DNA of 29,579 nt. Source: Sphingomonadaceae bacterium. GTDB lineage: Bacteria; Pseudomonadota; Alphaproteobacteria; Sphingomonadales; Sphingomonadaceae. Below are positions 21,419 through 29,180 of the stretch, piece by piece. The stretch's first letter is position 1; every line of letters starts with the position of its first letter. The stretch spans positions 1 through 29,579 of the forward strand of contig RFSU01000003.1 of the NCBI GenBank assembly GCA_009923795.1, written 5' to 3'. The notes beneath the pieces are model-generated. The model saw only the letters and a list, made by a program, of their open reading frames with translations, searched no databases and had not been told where the DNA came from. A program made the position numbers and the translations under genes.

Positions 21419-22441
21419 ATGACACGCGAATATCGCCTTTCGGTTCTTGACCAAACCCCGATTGAAGAAGGGATGACGGCAGCAGACGCGCTTGCCAACA
21501 CACTCGACCTTGCCCGGACGTGCGATAGGCTCGGCTATCATCGCTATTGGTTGGCGGAACACCATGCGTCGCCGGGCCTTGCGGGCTGCGCGCCTGAGGC
21601 CCTGATCGGCCCGGTTGCGCTCGCCACACAGCGCATCCGCATCGGCTCTGGCGGGATCATGCTGCCCCATTATTCGCCGTTTAAGGTAGCTGAGACATTC
21701 AAGATGCTGTCTGCCCTTGCGCCGGGGCGGATTGATCTGGGTCTGGGTCGTGCACCCGGATCGGATCAGCGGACGGCCTATGCCTTGCAGCGGGATCGAT
21801 CCCGCCGAATGCCGATGGATGATTTTCCGAGCAACTTGGCTGAAGTGCTCGCCTATCTGGGCGATGGCCTGCCCGCCGATCATCCCTTTGCCTCATTGAA
21901 AGACACGATGCCCTCTGGCGGAGGCGCGATTGAGCCTTGGCTGCTCGGCTCTTCCCTCGACAGCGCGACTTGGGCCGCAGAAGCGGGCCTGCCTTATTGC
22001 GTGGCGGATTTTATCAATTCGCAAGGGTTGGCGCAGGCCGATCTTTACCGGCGCAATTTTCAGCCCTCGCGCTGGCTCGACAAGCCCTATGTGATGGTCG
22101 CCAGCTGGGCGATTGCGGCCCCAATTCGGGAGGAAGCGACACGGCTCGCTATGCCCGCGCGCATGATGTTTCATCATCTAATCCGGGGCGAATTAATCCC
22201 CGTGCCGTCCGTGGAAAAGGCCGCGCATTGGGCCGTGGATCATGATGTGCCGCAGCCCAATCGGCGCTCCATCATTGGCGACCCGCAGGAGGTGCAGGCA
22301 GAAGTTGACGCAGTCGCGGCCCATTATGGCGCGGATGAAATGATGTTGGTCAACATCATGCCCGATCATGCGGCGCGCCGCCGCAGCTATGCTCTCTTAG
22401 CGACGCAATATGGGCTGGCATCGCTCGCCCAAGCCGCTTAA
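21419..22441 (+). CDS. LLM-class (luciferase-like) flavin-dependent oxidoreductase
   Basis: 340 residues, TIM-barrel fold of the bacterial luciferase family. Motifs: RLSVLDQTPIEEGMTAADAL, DRLGYHRYWLAEHHASPGLA, RIRIGSGGIMLPHYSPFKVAE, GRIDLGLGRAPGSDQRTAYAL, and VGDPQEV-like IIGDPQEVQAEVD near the C-terminus. It should use reduced FMN (from a partner reductase) and oxygen on an unknown substrate. It has the pattern of the single-component-annotated YhbW/MsnO8 group; true bioluminescence is not implied. ATG 21419 lies close to a TTGACA at 21370. Followed after 37 bases by the cyclophilin gene. Confidence 0.93.
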   Translation: MTREYRLSVLDQTPIEEGMTAADALANTLDLARTCDRLGYHRYWLAEHHASPGLAGCAPEALIGPVALATQRIRIGSGGIMLPHYSPFKVAETFKMLSALAPGRIDLGLGRAPGSDQRTAYALQRDRSRRMPMDDFPSNLAEVLAYLGDGLPADHPFASLKDTMPSGGGAIEPWLLGSSLDSATWAAEAGLPYCVADFINSQGLAQADLYRRNFQPSRWLDKPYVMVASWAIAAPIREEATRLAMPARMMFHHLIRGELIPVPSVEKAAHWAVDHDVPQPNRRSIIGDPQEVQAEVDAVAAHYGADEMMLVNIMPDHAARRRSYALLATQYGLASLAQAA

Positions 22442-22478
22442 GGGGCCTTTTTGACGATGATAAGAAGGACTTAAAGAC

Positions 22479-22925
22479 ATGGCCGATACATTGACCTTTA
22501 CGCTCGAAACCGGGGATGTTGTCATTCAGCTCCGCCCTGATCTTGCGCCCGGCCATGTCGCGCGCATTTCCGAATTGGCGCAAGAAGGCTTTTATGATGG
22601 CGTTGTCTTTCACCGCGTCATCAGCGGCTTCATGGCGCAGGGCGGCGACCCGACCGGCACGGGCATGGGCGGATCTGACAAGCCCGATCTAAAGGCGGAA
22701 TTTAACGACGCGCCGCATGTGCGCGGCACCTGCTCCATGGCGCGCGCGATGAACCCGAACAGCGCGAACAGCCAGTTCTTCATCTGCTTTCAGGACGCGA
22801 ACTTCCTGGATGGGCAATATACGGTTTGGGGTCAGGTGACATCGGGCATGGAACATGTCGATGCCCTGCCCAAGGGTGAGCCGCCCGCCACGCCCGGCAA
22901 AATCATCAAGGCGTCCGTCGCCTAA
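22479..22925 (+). CDS. Peptidyl-prolyl cis-trans isomerase, cyclophilin type
   Basis: 148 residues, no signal peptide, so cytosolic. Catalytic Arg in FHRVISGFMAQGGDPTGTGMGG; other conserved segments are MARAMNPNSANSQFFICF and FLDGQYTVWGQVTSGMEHVD. It catalyses proline isomerisation in folding proteins. AAGGA lies about 10 bases before ATG 22479. It closely follows the flavin oxidoreductase on the same strand and is convergent with the LysR gene (19-base gap, with a weak GAGGC-TTTG-GCCTC hairpin at 22933-22946). Confidence 0.96.
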   Translation: MADTLTFTLETGDVVIQLRPDLAPGHVARISELAQEGFYDGVVFHRVISGFMAQGGDPTGTGMGGSDKPDLKAEFNDAPHVRGTCSMARAMNPNSANSQFFICFQDANFLDGQYTVWGQVTSGMEHVDALPKGEPPATPGKIIKASVA

Positions 22926-22944
22926 GGGGAAAGAGGCTTTGGCC

Positions 22945-23832
22945 TCAATCTGATTGATAGAGGGTCACCAGCCAGTCGCGGAACAACCGCACTGGCTGGA
23001 GATCCAAAGCGCGCGGCCGACAGGCGAACCAATAGCTATAGGGGCTGCGCACCTCCACATCCGCAAACATGCGCACCAGCCGCTCATCCCCATAATCTGA
23101 CAAGAGATTCTGGTGCAAAAAGGCGATGCCAAGGCCTTGGGCCGCCGCCTCTAGCATCAGCTGGCCCGAATCATAATAATCAATCGCCGCTGGTTCCAAA
23201 TTGGGCAGCCCAACCGCATCGCGCCAAGCGCTGAACGTATCGCCAAGCTCCCGGTGGATCATCACTGTCATTTCGCCCACCTGTTCTGGCCGGGTGATGG
23301 CATGCGGCCCCTGCACCAATCGCCGTGCGCCAACAGTGTAGATATTGTCCCGATAAATGCGCACGCCATAAAGCGCAGGGTCAAGCGACTCAGCGAGCGC
23401 AATGGCGCAATCCAGCCCATCGCCCAGACGCGTGAGAGAATGGGCCGCCGTATCCAGATCAATATGGAGCGTCGGGTGGGCTTTGCGTAGCTCAGGGATA
23501 TGCGGGATCAACCGTTGAGACGCGAACAAGGTCGGCACGCCGAGGCGCAAGCGCATCACATGATCGCGAGAGGTCATCGTCTCAATCGCATCGCCCAGCG
23601 CGCCAATTGGGTCCACGACCAGCTCCATCAATTCCTCCCCACTTTCATTGAGGCGGATGGATTGATGCCCCCGATCAAACAGCGGGCGGCCAACAAAGGC
23701 CTCCAATGTCTGGATTCGCCGACTGAGCGCGGGGGAGGAGAGGGACAGTTCTTCCGCTGCCGCCTTGATCGATCCAAGACGGGCCACCTGAACAAAGGCC
23801 TCAATAGCAGCAAGGGAGGGAAGACGGCGCAT
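22945..23832 (-). CDS. LysR-family transcriptional regulator
   Basis: 295 residues, family standard. The N-terminal helix-turn-helix is PSLAAIEAFVQVARLGSIKAAAEELSLSSPALSRRIQTLEAFVGRPLFDR, and its proline-containing layout resembles the GcvA-like group. The C-terminal part is a periplasmic-binding-like effector domain (RLRLGVPTLFASQRLIPHIPELRKAHP, YYDSGQLMLEAAAQGLGIAFLH). Target and effector are unknown. An inverted repeat at 23851-23869, 18 bases before the start, suits autoregulation. The next gene (MFS transporter) is on the same strand upstream, not divergent, so it may or may not be a target. Confidence 0.95.
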   Translation of the reverse strand: MRRLPSLAAIEAFVQVARLGSIKAAAEELSLSSPALSRRIQTLEAFVGRPLFDRGHQSIRLNESGEELMELVVDPIGALGDAIETMTSRDHVMRLRLGVPTLFASQRLIPHIPELRKAHPTLHIDLDTAAHSLTRLGDGLDCAIALAESLDPALYGVRIYRDNIYTVGARRLVQGPHAITRPEQVGEMTVMIHRELGDTFSAWRDAVGLPNLEPAAIDYYDSGQLMLEAAAQGLGIAFLHQNLLSDYGDERLVRMFADVEVRSPYSYWFACRPRALDLQPVRLFRDWLVTLYQSD

Positions 23833-23850
23833 GCAAGAAGATTAGGATAC

Positions 23851-23869
23851 GATTGCAAAAATTGCAATC
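23851..23869. promoter_or_regulatory. LysR-type inverted repeat GATTGCA-5-TGCAATC
   Basis: GATTGCAAAAATTGCAATC is a perfect 7-5-7 repeat that contains the T-N11-A pattern of LysR sites. A third TGCAATC half-site lies at 23910-23916. Position directly before the LysR start codon suggests an autoregulatory site. Confidence 0.5.
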
Positions 23870-23958
23870 ACGATTTTTCATTTCGCACTTGCACAAAAGC
23901 TTGCTGCGCTGCAATCAGATTCTGCCTTTCAGGCATCCTCTCCTATACAAACTTTCAT

Positions 23959-23988
23959 AGGCCAGTCCCTCGGGGCTGGCCTTTTTTT
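23959..23988 (+). terminator. Strong plus-strand terminator with no visible gene upstream
   Basis: AGGCCAG(T)CC, a small loop, GG(G)CTGGCCT and seven T residues, allowing one T-G wobble. It lies in the 227-bp gap between the LysR and MFS genes, both on the minus strand, so no plus-strand gene precedes it. On the minus strand no T tract follows. It could end a small RNA beginning near the LysR promoter, or merely block antisense transcription. Confidence 0.7.
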
Positions 23989-24059
23989 CGTTTGGTGCTG
24001 ACGTGTGCAGCTTTGATAACGCACCAAATCCACTTTGCGCCTGCAGCATAAATTCGATT

Positions 24060-25349
24060 CTACTGCTCCGAAGAGGCGGCGACCGGCTTTATTCGGACAA
24101 GGACATAGGGAATGAGCAGGGCAAGTATCGCCGCGGACAGGAAATAGGGCAGCGGGCCCCAGAGCTCGTACAGGCCAACTCCAATAGAAGGCCCGAGTAC
24201 AAAAGCGGCGCCATTGACTGAAGTCACCCGTCCGGCGACGGAGCCTTGCAGTTTTCGATCAACGGACAAGGAGGCCCCGGCTGTAAAGGCGGGCCTTGAA
24301 AAGCCGAACCCTATGCAGGCCAGCGCATAGGCCGTGGCAATTCCATAAAGGCTATCTGCCACCCCCGTCGTCGCGCACCCAATAGCGGAAATGACAAGCC
24401 CAATCACCATCATCACCCGCGGCTCAAGATTGAACAGCGGAATCAGGCCCCATTGCACCAATAAGGCCGCCGCCGCCCCGATCATCAAAACAATACCGAT
24501 TGCTTCTTGAGAATGGGCCAGTGGCAGGTGCAGCCGATCAATCACCAAAAAGCCAACGGCCTGTCCCGTCATCGCCTGCGCATGGCCCATGATCAGGCCC
24601 AACAGCATCCAGGGCCAGATTCGCGGATCTCGAAGCGCCAAGGGCTTGGATTGGGGGGATGTTGCCGCAGTCACACTGCCGCCGGTTGGCGCGCCGCCGA
24701 TGGAGGGGTAGCTGACAGCCGCCCCACGCCCCGCATCAGACGGGGTGTCATCGCGCAAATAGCGCCAGACGAAAACCAAAACCACGCTGCCAAAGGCTGC
24801 AAAAACAAAAGCGGGTCCGGCCAATCCGACAACGGGAAGGCCAACCAACCAAGGGGCAGCGGCTGGGCCCAAAATCGTGCCGAGACCAAAGGCCGAGCCA
24901 AGCATGGTCAAGGCCTTTGTGCGTTCTTTGCGCGACGTTCTCAGCGCGACCATGGCCTGCGCCGCGGGCGGTGCTGCGGCACCGAAAATGCCATAGAGCA
25001 TACGCGCGGCGATGAAGGTCAGCATCGTCACCAACGGCCCCAATATCCCATGCAGGCCCAGCGACAGGACAATGCCACACAGCCCAACCGACGAGATAAA
25101 GCCCACAAGGCCGAGCATGACCATTTCGCGCCGCCCATCTTTATCGGATCGACGGGCCCAGCGCGGCGCGGTGAACACCCAAATCGCCGCCGACACCGAA
25201 AAGGCCGCGGCAATCACGCTATCGGCAACGCCAATTGTCCGCCCCAAGGTCGGCAGAACAGATTGCAGCGCCGTGTTTCCGGCACCGGTAATCAGCATGA
25301 CCAAAAACAGCAGCATAAAATCTCGCTTATTGGCCTTCAGATCAACCAT
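24060..25349 (-). CDS. Major facilitator superfamily transporter, TetA-like efflux type
   Basis: About 429 residues from ATG 25349; an ATG at 25364 would add five residues, but 25349 has GGA 8 bases upstream and overlaps the ABM stop by eight bases. Twelve predicted membrane helices. The loop between helices 2 and 3 carries PRWARRSDKDGRREMVMLGL, the MFS motif A (D-x-x-G-R/K-R). The middle cytoplasmic loop (DTPSDAGRG...SPQSKP) is long and Gly/Ser/Thr rich. Resembles proton-driven drug efflux pumps such as TetA, but the substrate is unknown. Coupled to a small ABM-domain protein upstream. An exporter role with the ABM enzyme is possible, unproven. Confidence 0.9.
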   Translation of the reverse strand: MVDLKANKRDFMLLFLVMLITGAGNTALQSVLPTLGRTIGVADSVIAAAFSVSAAIWVFTAPRWARRSDKDGRREMVMLGLVGFISSVGLCGIVLSLGLHGILGPLVTMLTFIAARMLYGIFGAAAPPAAQAMVALRTSRKERTKALTMLGSAFGLGTILGPAAAPWLVGLPVVGLAGPAFVFAAFGSVVLVFVWRYLRDDTPSDAGRGAAVSYPSIGGAPTGGSVTAATSPQSKPLALRDPRIWPWMLLGLIMGHAQAMTGQAVGFLVIDRLHLPLAHSQEAIGIVLMIGAAAALLVQWGLIPLFNLEPRVMMVIGLVISAIGCATTGVADSLYGIATAYALACIGFGFSRPAFTAGASLSVDRKLQGSVAGRVTSVNGAAFVLGPSIGVGLYELWGPLPYFLSAAILALLIPYVLVRIKPVAASSEQ

Positions 25350-25668
25350 TGCGCGTCCAATCATAACTGCGGTTTATTGTCGCAATATCAACTGTATAGT
25401 GGTGATACCAGCGGGCACGGCCAAGGTCGCGAATGGCGGCATGATCGGGGTGGTCGCGCCAGGCCTTGGCCGCATCCTCATCCGCCCAATAGCTGATCGT
25501 GATGCCAAAGCCATCCGCTCCTCGGGTGGACTGAAGCCCCTGAAAGCCGGGCTGTCGCTCGGCGAGGGCCACCATATCAGCTGCGGCCTTTTGATATCCG
25601 ACCTCATCTTCGCTTGTGCGTTGTGCAGCAAAAATCACTGCTACCAGGCCCTGTCGCTCCATGCTCAT
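25342..25668 (-). CDS. Antibiotic biosynthesis monooxygenase (ABM) domain protein
   Basis: 108 residues. A single dimeric alpha/beta-barrel ABM domain: VAVIFAAQRTSEDEVGYQKAAADMVALAERQPGFQGLQSTRG, then ITISYWADEDAAKAWRDHPDHAAIRDLGRARWYHHYTV, the W-x-x-H...G...WY pattern found in this family. Functions in the family range from quinone monooxygenases to heme-degrading and uncharacterised stress proteins; none is supported here in particular. Start at ATG 25668 or 25662. It precedes and overlaps the MFS gene, suggesting co-expression. Divergent from the PfkB kinase. Confidence 0.88.
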   Translation of the reverse strand: MSMERQGLVAVIFAAQRTSEDEVGYQKAAADMVALAERQPGFQGLQSTRGADGFGITISYWADEDAAKAWRDHPDHAAIRDLGRARWYHHYTVDIATINRSYDWTRNG

Positions 25669-25787
25669 GCCCGTTCGTTAGTCTCGCTCTTCCCCAGAGG
25701 ATAGCCCTTTGTTCGCCTATATAGAGGTTGCAAGCGAAGCGCAGAGCCGATAGCGCGCGGCTCATTCTTGTCATCGGGGGATTTTTT

Positions 25788-26783
25788 GTGACCAATGCCC
25801 AGCTGGATGTTGTTGCCGTCGGCAATGCCATTGTTGATATTATCGCCGCCGCCAAGGACGATCTAATCGTCGCCGAAGGCCTGACCAAAGGCGGGATGCA
25901 ATTGGTCGATGCCCCGCGTGCAGACGCCCTCTACGCGAAAATGGGCTCCGCCCATGAAGTCAGCGGCGGGTCTGCAGCAAACACGATTGCGGGCATGGCC
26001 GCCCTTGGCCGCCGCTGTGGCTTTATCGGGCAGGTTGCAGATGATCAGTTCGGCAAAGTCTTTTCGCATGATATTCGCGCGCTCGGCGTCGCCTTTTCCA
26101 CCCCCATGCGCGGCGAAGAGCCGCCCACGGCCCAATGCCTGATCTTCGTCACGCCCGATGGGCAGCGCACGATGAACACGTTCTTGGGCGCCTCCCAATA
26201 TCTGCCTGCCCAAGCGCTGGATCGCAGCATGATCGAACACGCCAGCATTCTCTATCTTGAAGGCTATTTGTGGGACCCGGAAGAACCGCGCGCCGCCATG
26301 CAGGAAGCCATTGCCATTGCGCGTGGGGCGGGCCGCAAAGTCGCATTCACCCTCTCTGACAATTTCGTGATTGCCCGGCATGGCGATGATTTCCGCGCGC
26401 TTCTGGCCGAAGGGAAGATCGATATTCTCTTTGCCAATGATGGGGAAATCCGCACGCTGATGGGCAATGAGGATTTGGAAGCAGCCGTGGCCGCTGCCGC
26501 TCCGTTGGTGGACACGTTGGTCGTCACCCGCAGTGAAGAGGGCGCACTTGCCATATCCGGCGGCGAACGGGCCGATGTGCCAGCCGAACCCGTGGACAAG
26601 GTCGTCGATACAACCGGCGCGGGTGATCTCTTTGCCGCTGGCTTTTTGACGGGCCGCGCCGAAGGGCGTTCGCTTGCAGACTGCCTCACCATGGGCGCCA
26701 TTTGTGCGGCGGAAATTATATCGCATTATGGCCCTCGGCCTGAGGCGGATTTGCGGGCGCTTGTTGCCGCGCGACTTGGCTAA
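25788..26783 (+). CDS. PfkB-family sugar/nucleoside kinase (adenosine kinase-like)
   Basis: 331 residues from GTG 25788, with GGGGGA 8 bases upstream; earlier in-frame codons lack family similarity. N-terminal signature: GGSAANTIAGMAALGRRCGFIGQVADDQFGKVF; C-terminal signature: DTTGAGDLFAAGFLTGRAEG with the catalytic Asp in GAGD. The overall pattern (VVAVGNAIVDIIA, SGGSAANT) fits the group annotated as adenosine kinase in alphaproteobacteria. It should phosphorylate a nucleoside or sugar with ATP. Substrate specificity is not proven. Terminator at 26807. Confidence 0.93.
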   Translation: MTNAQLDVVAVGNAIVDIIAAAKDDLIVAEGLTKGGMQLVDAPRADALYAKMGSAHEVSGGSAANTIAGMAALGRRCGFIGQVADDQFGKVFSHDIRALGVAFSTPMRGEEPPTAQCLIFVTPDGQRTMNTFLGASQYLPAQALDRSMIEHASILYLEGYLWDPEEPRAAMQEAIAIARGAGRKVAFTLSDNFVIARHGDDFRALLAEGKIDILFANDGEIRTLMGNEDLEAAVAAAAPLVDTLVVTRSEEGALAISGGERADVPAEPVDKVVDTTGAGDLFAAGFLTGRAEGRSLADCLTMGAICAAEIISHYGPRPEADLRALVAARLG

Positions 26784-26806
26784 GGCCCGGCCCTAACCCA
26801 AACCAA

Positions 26807-26834
26807 AAAAGGGGAGGCAAATGCCTCCCCTTTT
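26807..26834. terminator. Bidirectional rho-independent terminator
   Basis: AAAAGGGGAGGCA, AA, TGCCTCCCCTTTT form a perfect stem with T tracts on both strands. It serves the kinase (+) and the convergent permease (-, stop at 26858). Confidence 0.93.
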
Positions 26835-26857
26835 AATTTGGTGCGCAGGCGCGCCGA

Positions 26858-28381
26858 TCAGGAAATGGGCGGCACGCTGGACGGCGGCACATCGGCATCC
26901 TGCTCATGCAGCTCAACCGAACCGCGCCCCACATGGCTGCGGGAGCGGCTGTACGTGAAGTACACAACCAGCCCGATTGCTGCCCAGATCAAGAACAGGC
27001 GGATCGTTTCCCACGACAAATTATAGAATAAATAGGCGCACCCAAGGATGGAAATGGGGGCGGTGAGCCAGATGAGCGGCGTCCGGAACGGACGGCGACG
27101 ATCAGGGTCCTTCCGGCGCAGAACCAATACCGCAAAGGACACGGCGGCAAAGGCAAAGAGCGTGCCAGAGTTGGAGATGTCCGCCAGCTTGCCAACCGGA
27201 AAAAAGGCCGCAAACAGCGCAACCGCCACACCCGTAATCATGGTGATAACATGGGGCGTGTTGTATTTTGGATGAATTTTCGAAAAGGCCTCAGGGAGCA
27301 GGCCATCCCGGCTCATGACGAAGAAAATACGGGTCTGGCCGAACATCATCATCAAAATAACCGATGGCAAGGCGAGACCCGCGGCAAGACCGATGAGATT
27401 GCCAATTTGCGGCCAGCCAATTTCCCGCAAGGTCCAGGCCAGGGCTTCCTTGGAACAGACGACCGCCTGATCCCCCATGGCGCCACATTGCTGCGCCAAA
27501 GCGACGCTGCCCGGGGCCAGACCTTCGCCATTCGCGCCAAGGATGGGCTGTGCGCCGACCGATCCGATCACGCCTGCGGCCACCAGCAGATAAAAAATCG
27601 TGCAGACAGCAAGCGAACCGATCAGGCCGATGGGCATGTTGCGTTGCGGATTTTTGGTTTCTTCGGCTGCCGTAGACACGGCATCAAAGCCGACATAGGC
27701 AAAGAAGATGGAGGCCGCAGCCGCGCCAATGCCTGCAAAGCCGAGCGGGGCAAAGGGCTCAAAATTCTCCATTTTCATGACCGGCACGGCCAGTGCGATG
27801 AAGAGCGTCAGCGCAGTCACCTTAATGACAACAAGAACCGCGTTAACCGACGCGCTTTCGCGCGTGCCAATGACCAGCAACCAGGTCACCAGCCCTGCAA
27901 TCATCATGGCGGGGAGATTGATCACGCCACCATCATAAGGGCCACGCACAAGGAGATCGGGAATGTCGATGTGCAGCACATTTTCCAGCAAGCCGACCAC
28001 ATAACCAGACCAGCCCACCGAGACAGCCCCCGCCGCCACGGCATATTCCAAAATGAGCGCCCAGCCGACCATCCAAGCCAGCAATTCGCCCATAACGGCA
28101 TAGCTATAGGTATAGGCAGAGCCAGAGACCGGAACCATGGCCGCCATTTCGGCATAGCAAAGCGCCGCGACAGCACAGACAACGCCGGCAATCACAAAGC
28201 TGAGCATCATGCCGGGGCCAGCCTTTTGAGCGGCCTCTGCGGTGAGCACAAAAATACCGGTTCCGATAACGGCCCCGATGCCGAGCATGGTAAGCTGAAA
28301 GGCGCCAAGCGAGCGGTGGAGCGATTTTTTCTCCGCCGTCGCCAGAATCGCATCAAGCGGTTTAACGCGTCCAAACAACAT
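26858..28381 (-). CDS. APC-family amino-acid permease (cationic amino acid transporter type)
   Basis: 507 residues from ATG 28381 (GGGAGAA 7-8 bases upstream); a longer open frame has no family support. Starts with a cytosolic tail, KPLDAILATAEKKSLHRSLGAFQLT, then MLGIGAVIGTGIFVLTAEAAQKAGPGMMLSF, the TM1 motif G-x-G-I-F, with about 12 or more helices. IFFAYVGFDAVSTAAEETKNPQRNMPIGLIGSL is the consensus TM6 and loop motif. The group is TC 2.A.3.3-like, which moves cationic and other amino acids. A periplasmic loop between helices (about 290-325) carries two Cys (QQCGAMGDQAVVCSKEA). Its mRNA start is preceded by a hairpin that covers the ribosome site (28390-28410). Confidence 0.93.
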   Translation of the reverse strand: MLFGRVKPLDAILATAEKKSLHRSLGAFQLTMLGIGAVIGTGIFVLTAEAAQKAGPGMMLSFVIAGVVCAVAALCYAEMAAMVPVSGSAYTYSYAVMGELLAWMVGWALILEYAVAAGAVSVGWSGYVVGLLENVLHIDIPDLLVRGPYDGGVINLPAMMIAGLVTWLLVIGTRESASVNAVLVVIKVTALTLFIALAVPVMKMENFEPFAPLGFAGIGAAAASIFFAYVGFDAVSTAAEETKNPQRNMPIGLIGSLAVCTIFYLLVAAGVIGSVGAQPILGANGEGLAPGSVALAQQCGAMGDQAVVCSKEALAWTLREIGWPQIGNLIGLAAGLALPSVILMMMFGQTRIFFVMSRDGLLPEAFSKIHPKYNTPHVITMITGVAVALFAAFFPVGKLADISNSGTLFAFAAVSFAVLVLRRKDPDRRRPFRTPLIWLTAPISILGCAYLFYNLSWETIRLFLIWAAIGLVVYFTYSRSRSHVGRGSVELHEQDADVPPSSVPPIS

Positions 28382-28389
28382 GAACTTCT

Positions 28390-28410
28390 CCCAAAGATAT
28401 CTGCTTTGGG
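28390..28410 (-). promoter_or_regulatory. Hairpin burying the permease Shine-Dalgarno sequence
   Basis: Minus strand CCCAAAG, CAGATAT loop, CTTTGGG, then AGAAGTTC and the ATG. The GGG of the ribosome site GGGAGAA is the last part of the 3' arm, so a folded stem would hide it. The seven pairs are perfect. A switch to control permease translation is inference. Confidence 0.5.
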
Positions 28411-28450
28411 TCGGCAACCTAAGCGTTAATGCGAATCACGCAACAAAATA

Positions 28451-28828
28451 TCAGCGCGGCAGCATCGCCCCCATCTGTTTTCCCCCGAAAATATGGATGT
28501 GGAGGTGGGGAACCTCCTGATGGCCATGGCCGCCAATATTGGCGAGCAGCCGATATCCGGGGGCAGGAAGGCCCAAGTCGCGTGATACATGGCCAACGGC
28601 GCGGATGAAGCCCGCAATTTCGGCCTCGCTTGCCTTGGCCGAAAAATCATCCCAGCTCACATAAGCGCCCTTGGGAATGACGAGCACATGGACGGGCGCC
28701 TGCGGGTTGATGTCGTGAAAGGCGAGCGCCCAATCATCTTCATAGACCGTGCGGTTGGGAATTTCCCCCCGCAGGATTTTCGCAAAGATGTTCTGATCAT
28801 CATACGGGGCAAGCGCATCAATAGGCAT
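28451..28828 (-). CDS. HIT-family nucleotide-binding protein (histidine triad)
   Basis: 125 residues from ATG 28828, with GGAG 6 bases upstream; a GTG at 28834 overlapping the hisE stop is an alternative. Seen: NIFAKILRGEIPNRTVYEDDWALAFHDINPQAPVHVLVIPK and the catalytic histidine triad QEVPHLHIHIFGGKQMG (HxHxH). The family hydrolyses nucleoside phosphoramidates or related bonds in the cytosol. It starts two bases after hisE, a common position in alphaproteobacterial his operons, and is the last gene of this run. Confidence 0.95.
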   Translation of the reverse strand: MPIDALAPYDDQNIFAKILRGEIPNRTVYEDDWALAFHDINPQAPVHVLVIPKGAYVSWDDFSAKASEAEIAGFIRAVGHVSRDLGLPAPGYRLLANIGGHGHQEVPHLHIHIFGGKQMGAMLPR

Positions 28829-28830
28829 GG

Positions 28831-29148
28831 TCACTCCGTCCGTGCAGCTTTTTCAACAAGGCCCGACACACCATCGCGCGCCTCCAACTCCGCCAGCACA
28901 TCCGTGATCGATACATCGCAATCCGCGAGCAGCAGGAGCAGGTGAAAGACAAGATCGGCCGCTTCTTTGGTGAGCGCCGTCTTATCTTCGGTGAGCGCGG
29001 CAATCACCGTTTCTGTTGCCTCTTCCCCCAATTTTTGGGCGATTTTGCCCCGACCGCGGGCCGCAAGCTTGGCAACATAGGAGGAGGTTGGGTCCGCCGC
29101 ACGGCGGGCGCGGATAATGGCTTCCAAACGGGTCAGGGTGTCAGACAT
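28831..29148 (-). CDS. hisE: Phosphoribosyl-ATP pyrophosphatase
   Basis: 105 residues from ATG 29148; an ATG at 29157 would add three. Second step of histidine synthesis: removes pyrophosphate from PR-ATP. The all-alpha MazG-like fold shows SYVAKLAARGRGKIAQKLGEEATETVIAAL and EAADLVFHLLLLLADCDVS, whose Glu and Asp residues bind magnesium. HisE is a separate protein here, not fused to HisI. It lies 32 bases after hisF and directly before the HIT gene. Confidence 0.96.
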   Translation of the reverse strand: MSDTLTRLEAIIRARRAADPTSSYVAKLAARGRGKIAQKLGEEATETVIAALTEDKTALTKEAADLVFHLLLLLADCDVSITDVLAELEARDGVSGLVEKAARTE

Positions 29149-29180
29149 AAATGCCATGTGCGCGCAGGCGGTGCGGCGCG

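Noticed and set aside
23868..23936. 22-codon minus-strand frame with AGGAGAGG before its ATG, upstream of the LysR gene
   Set aside because: The ribosome site is almost touching the ATG, the peptide has no notable feature, and nothing else supports translation.
27251..28429. Long plus-strand open frame of 392 codons antisense to the permease
   Set aside because: Its translation is rich in His, Arg and Gln without any domain, as expected from the antisense of a membrane protein gene.
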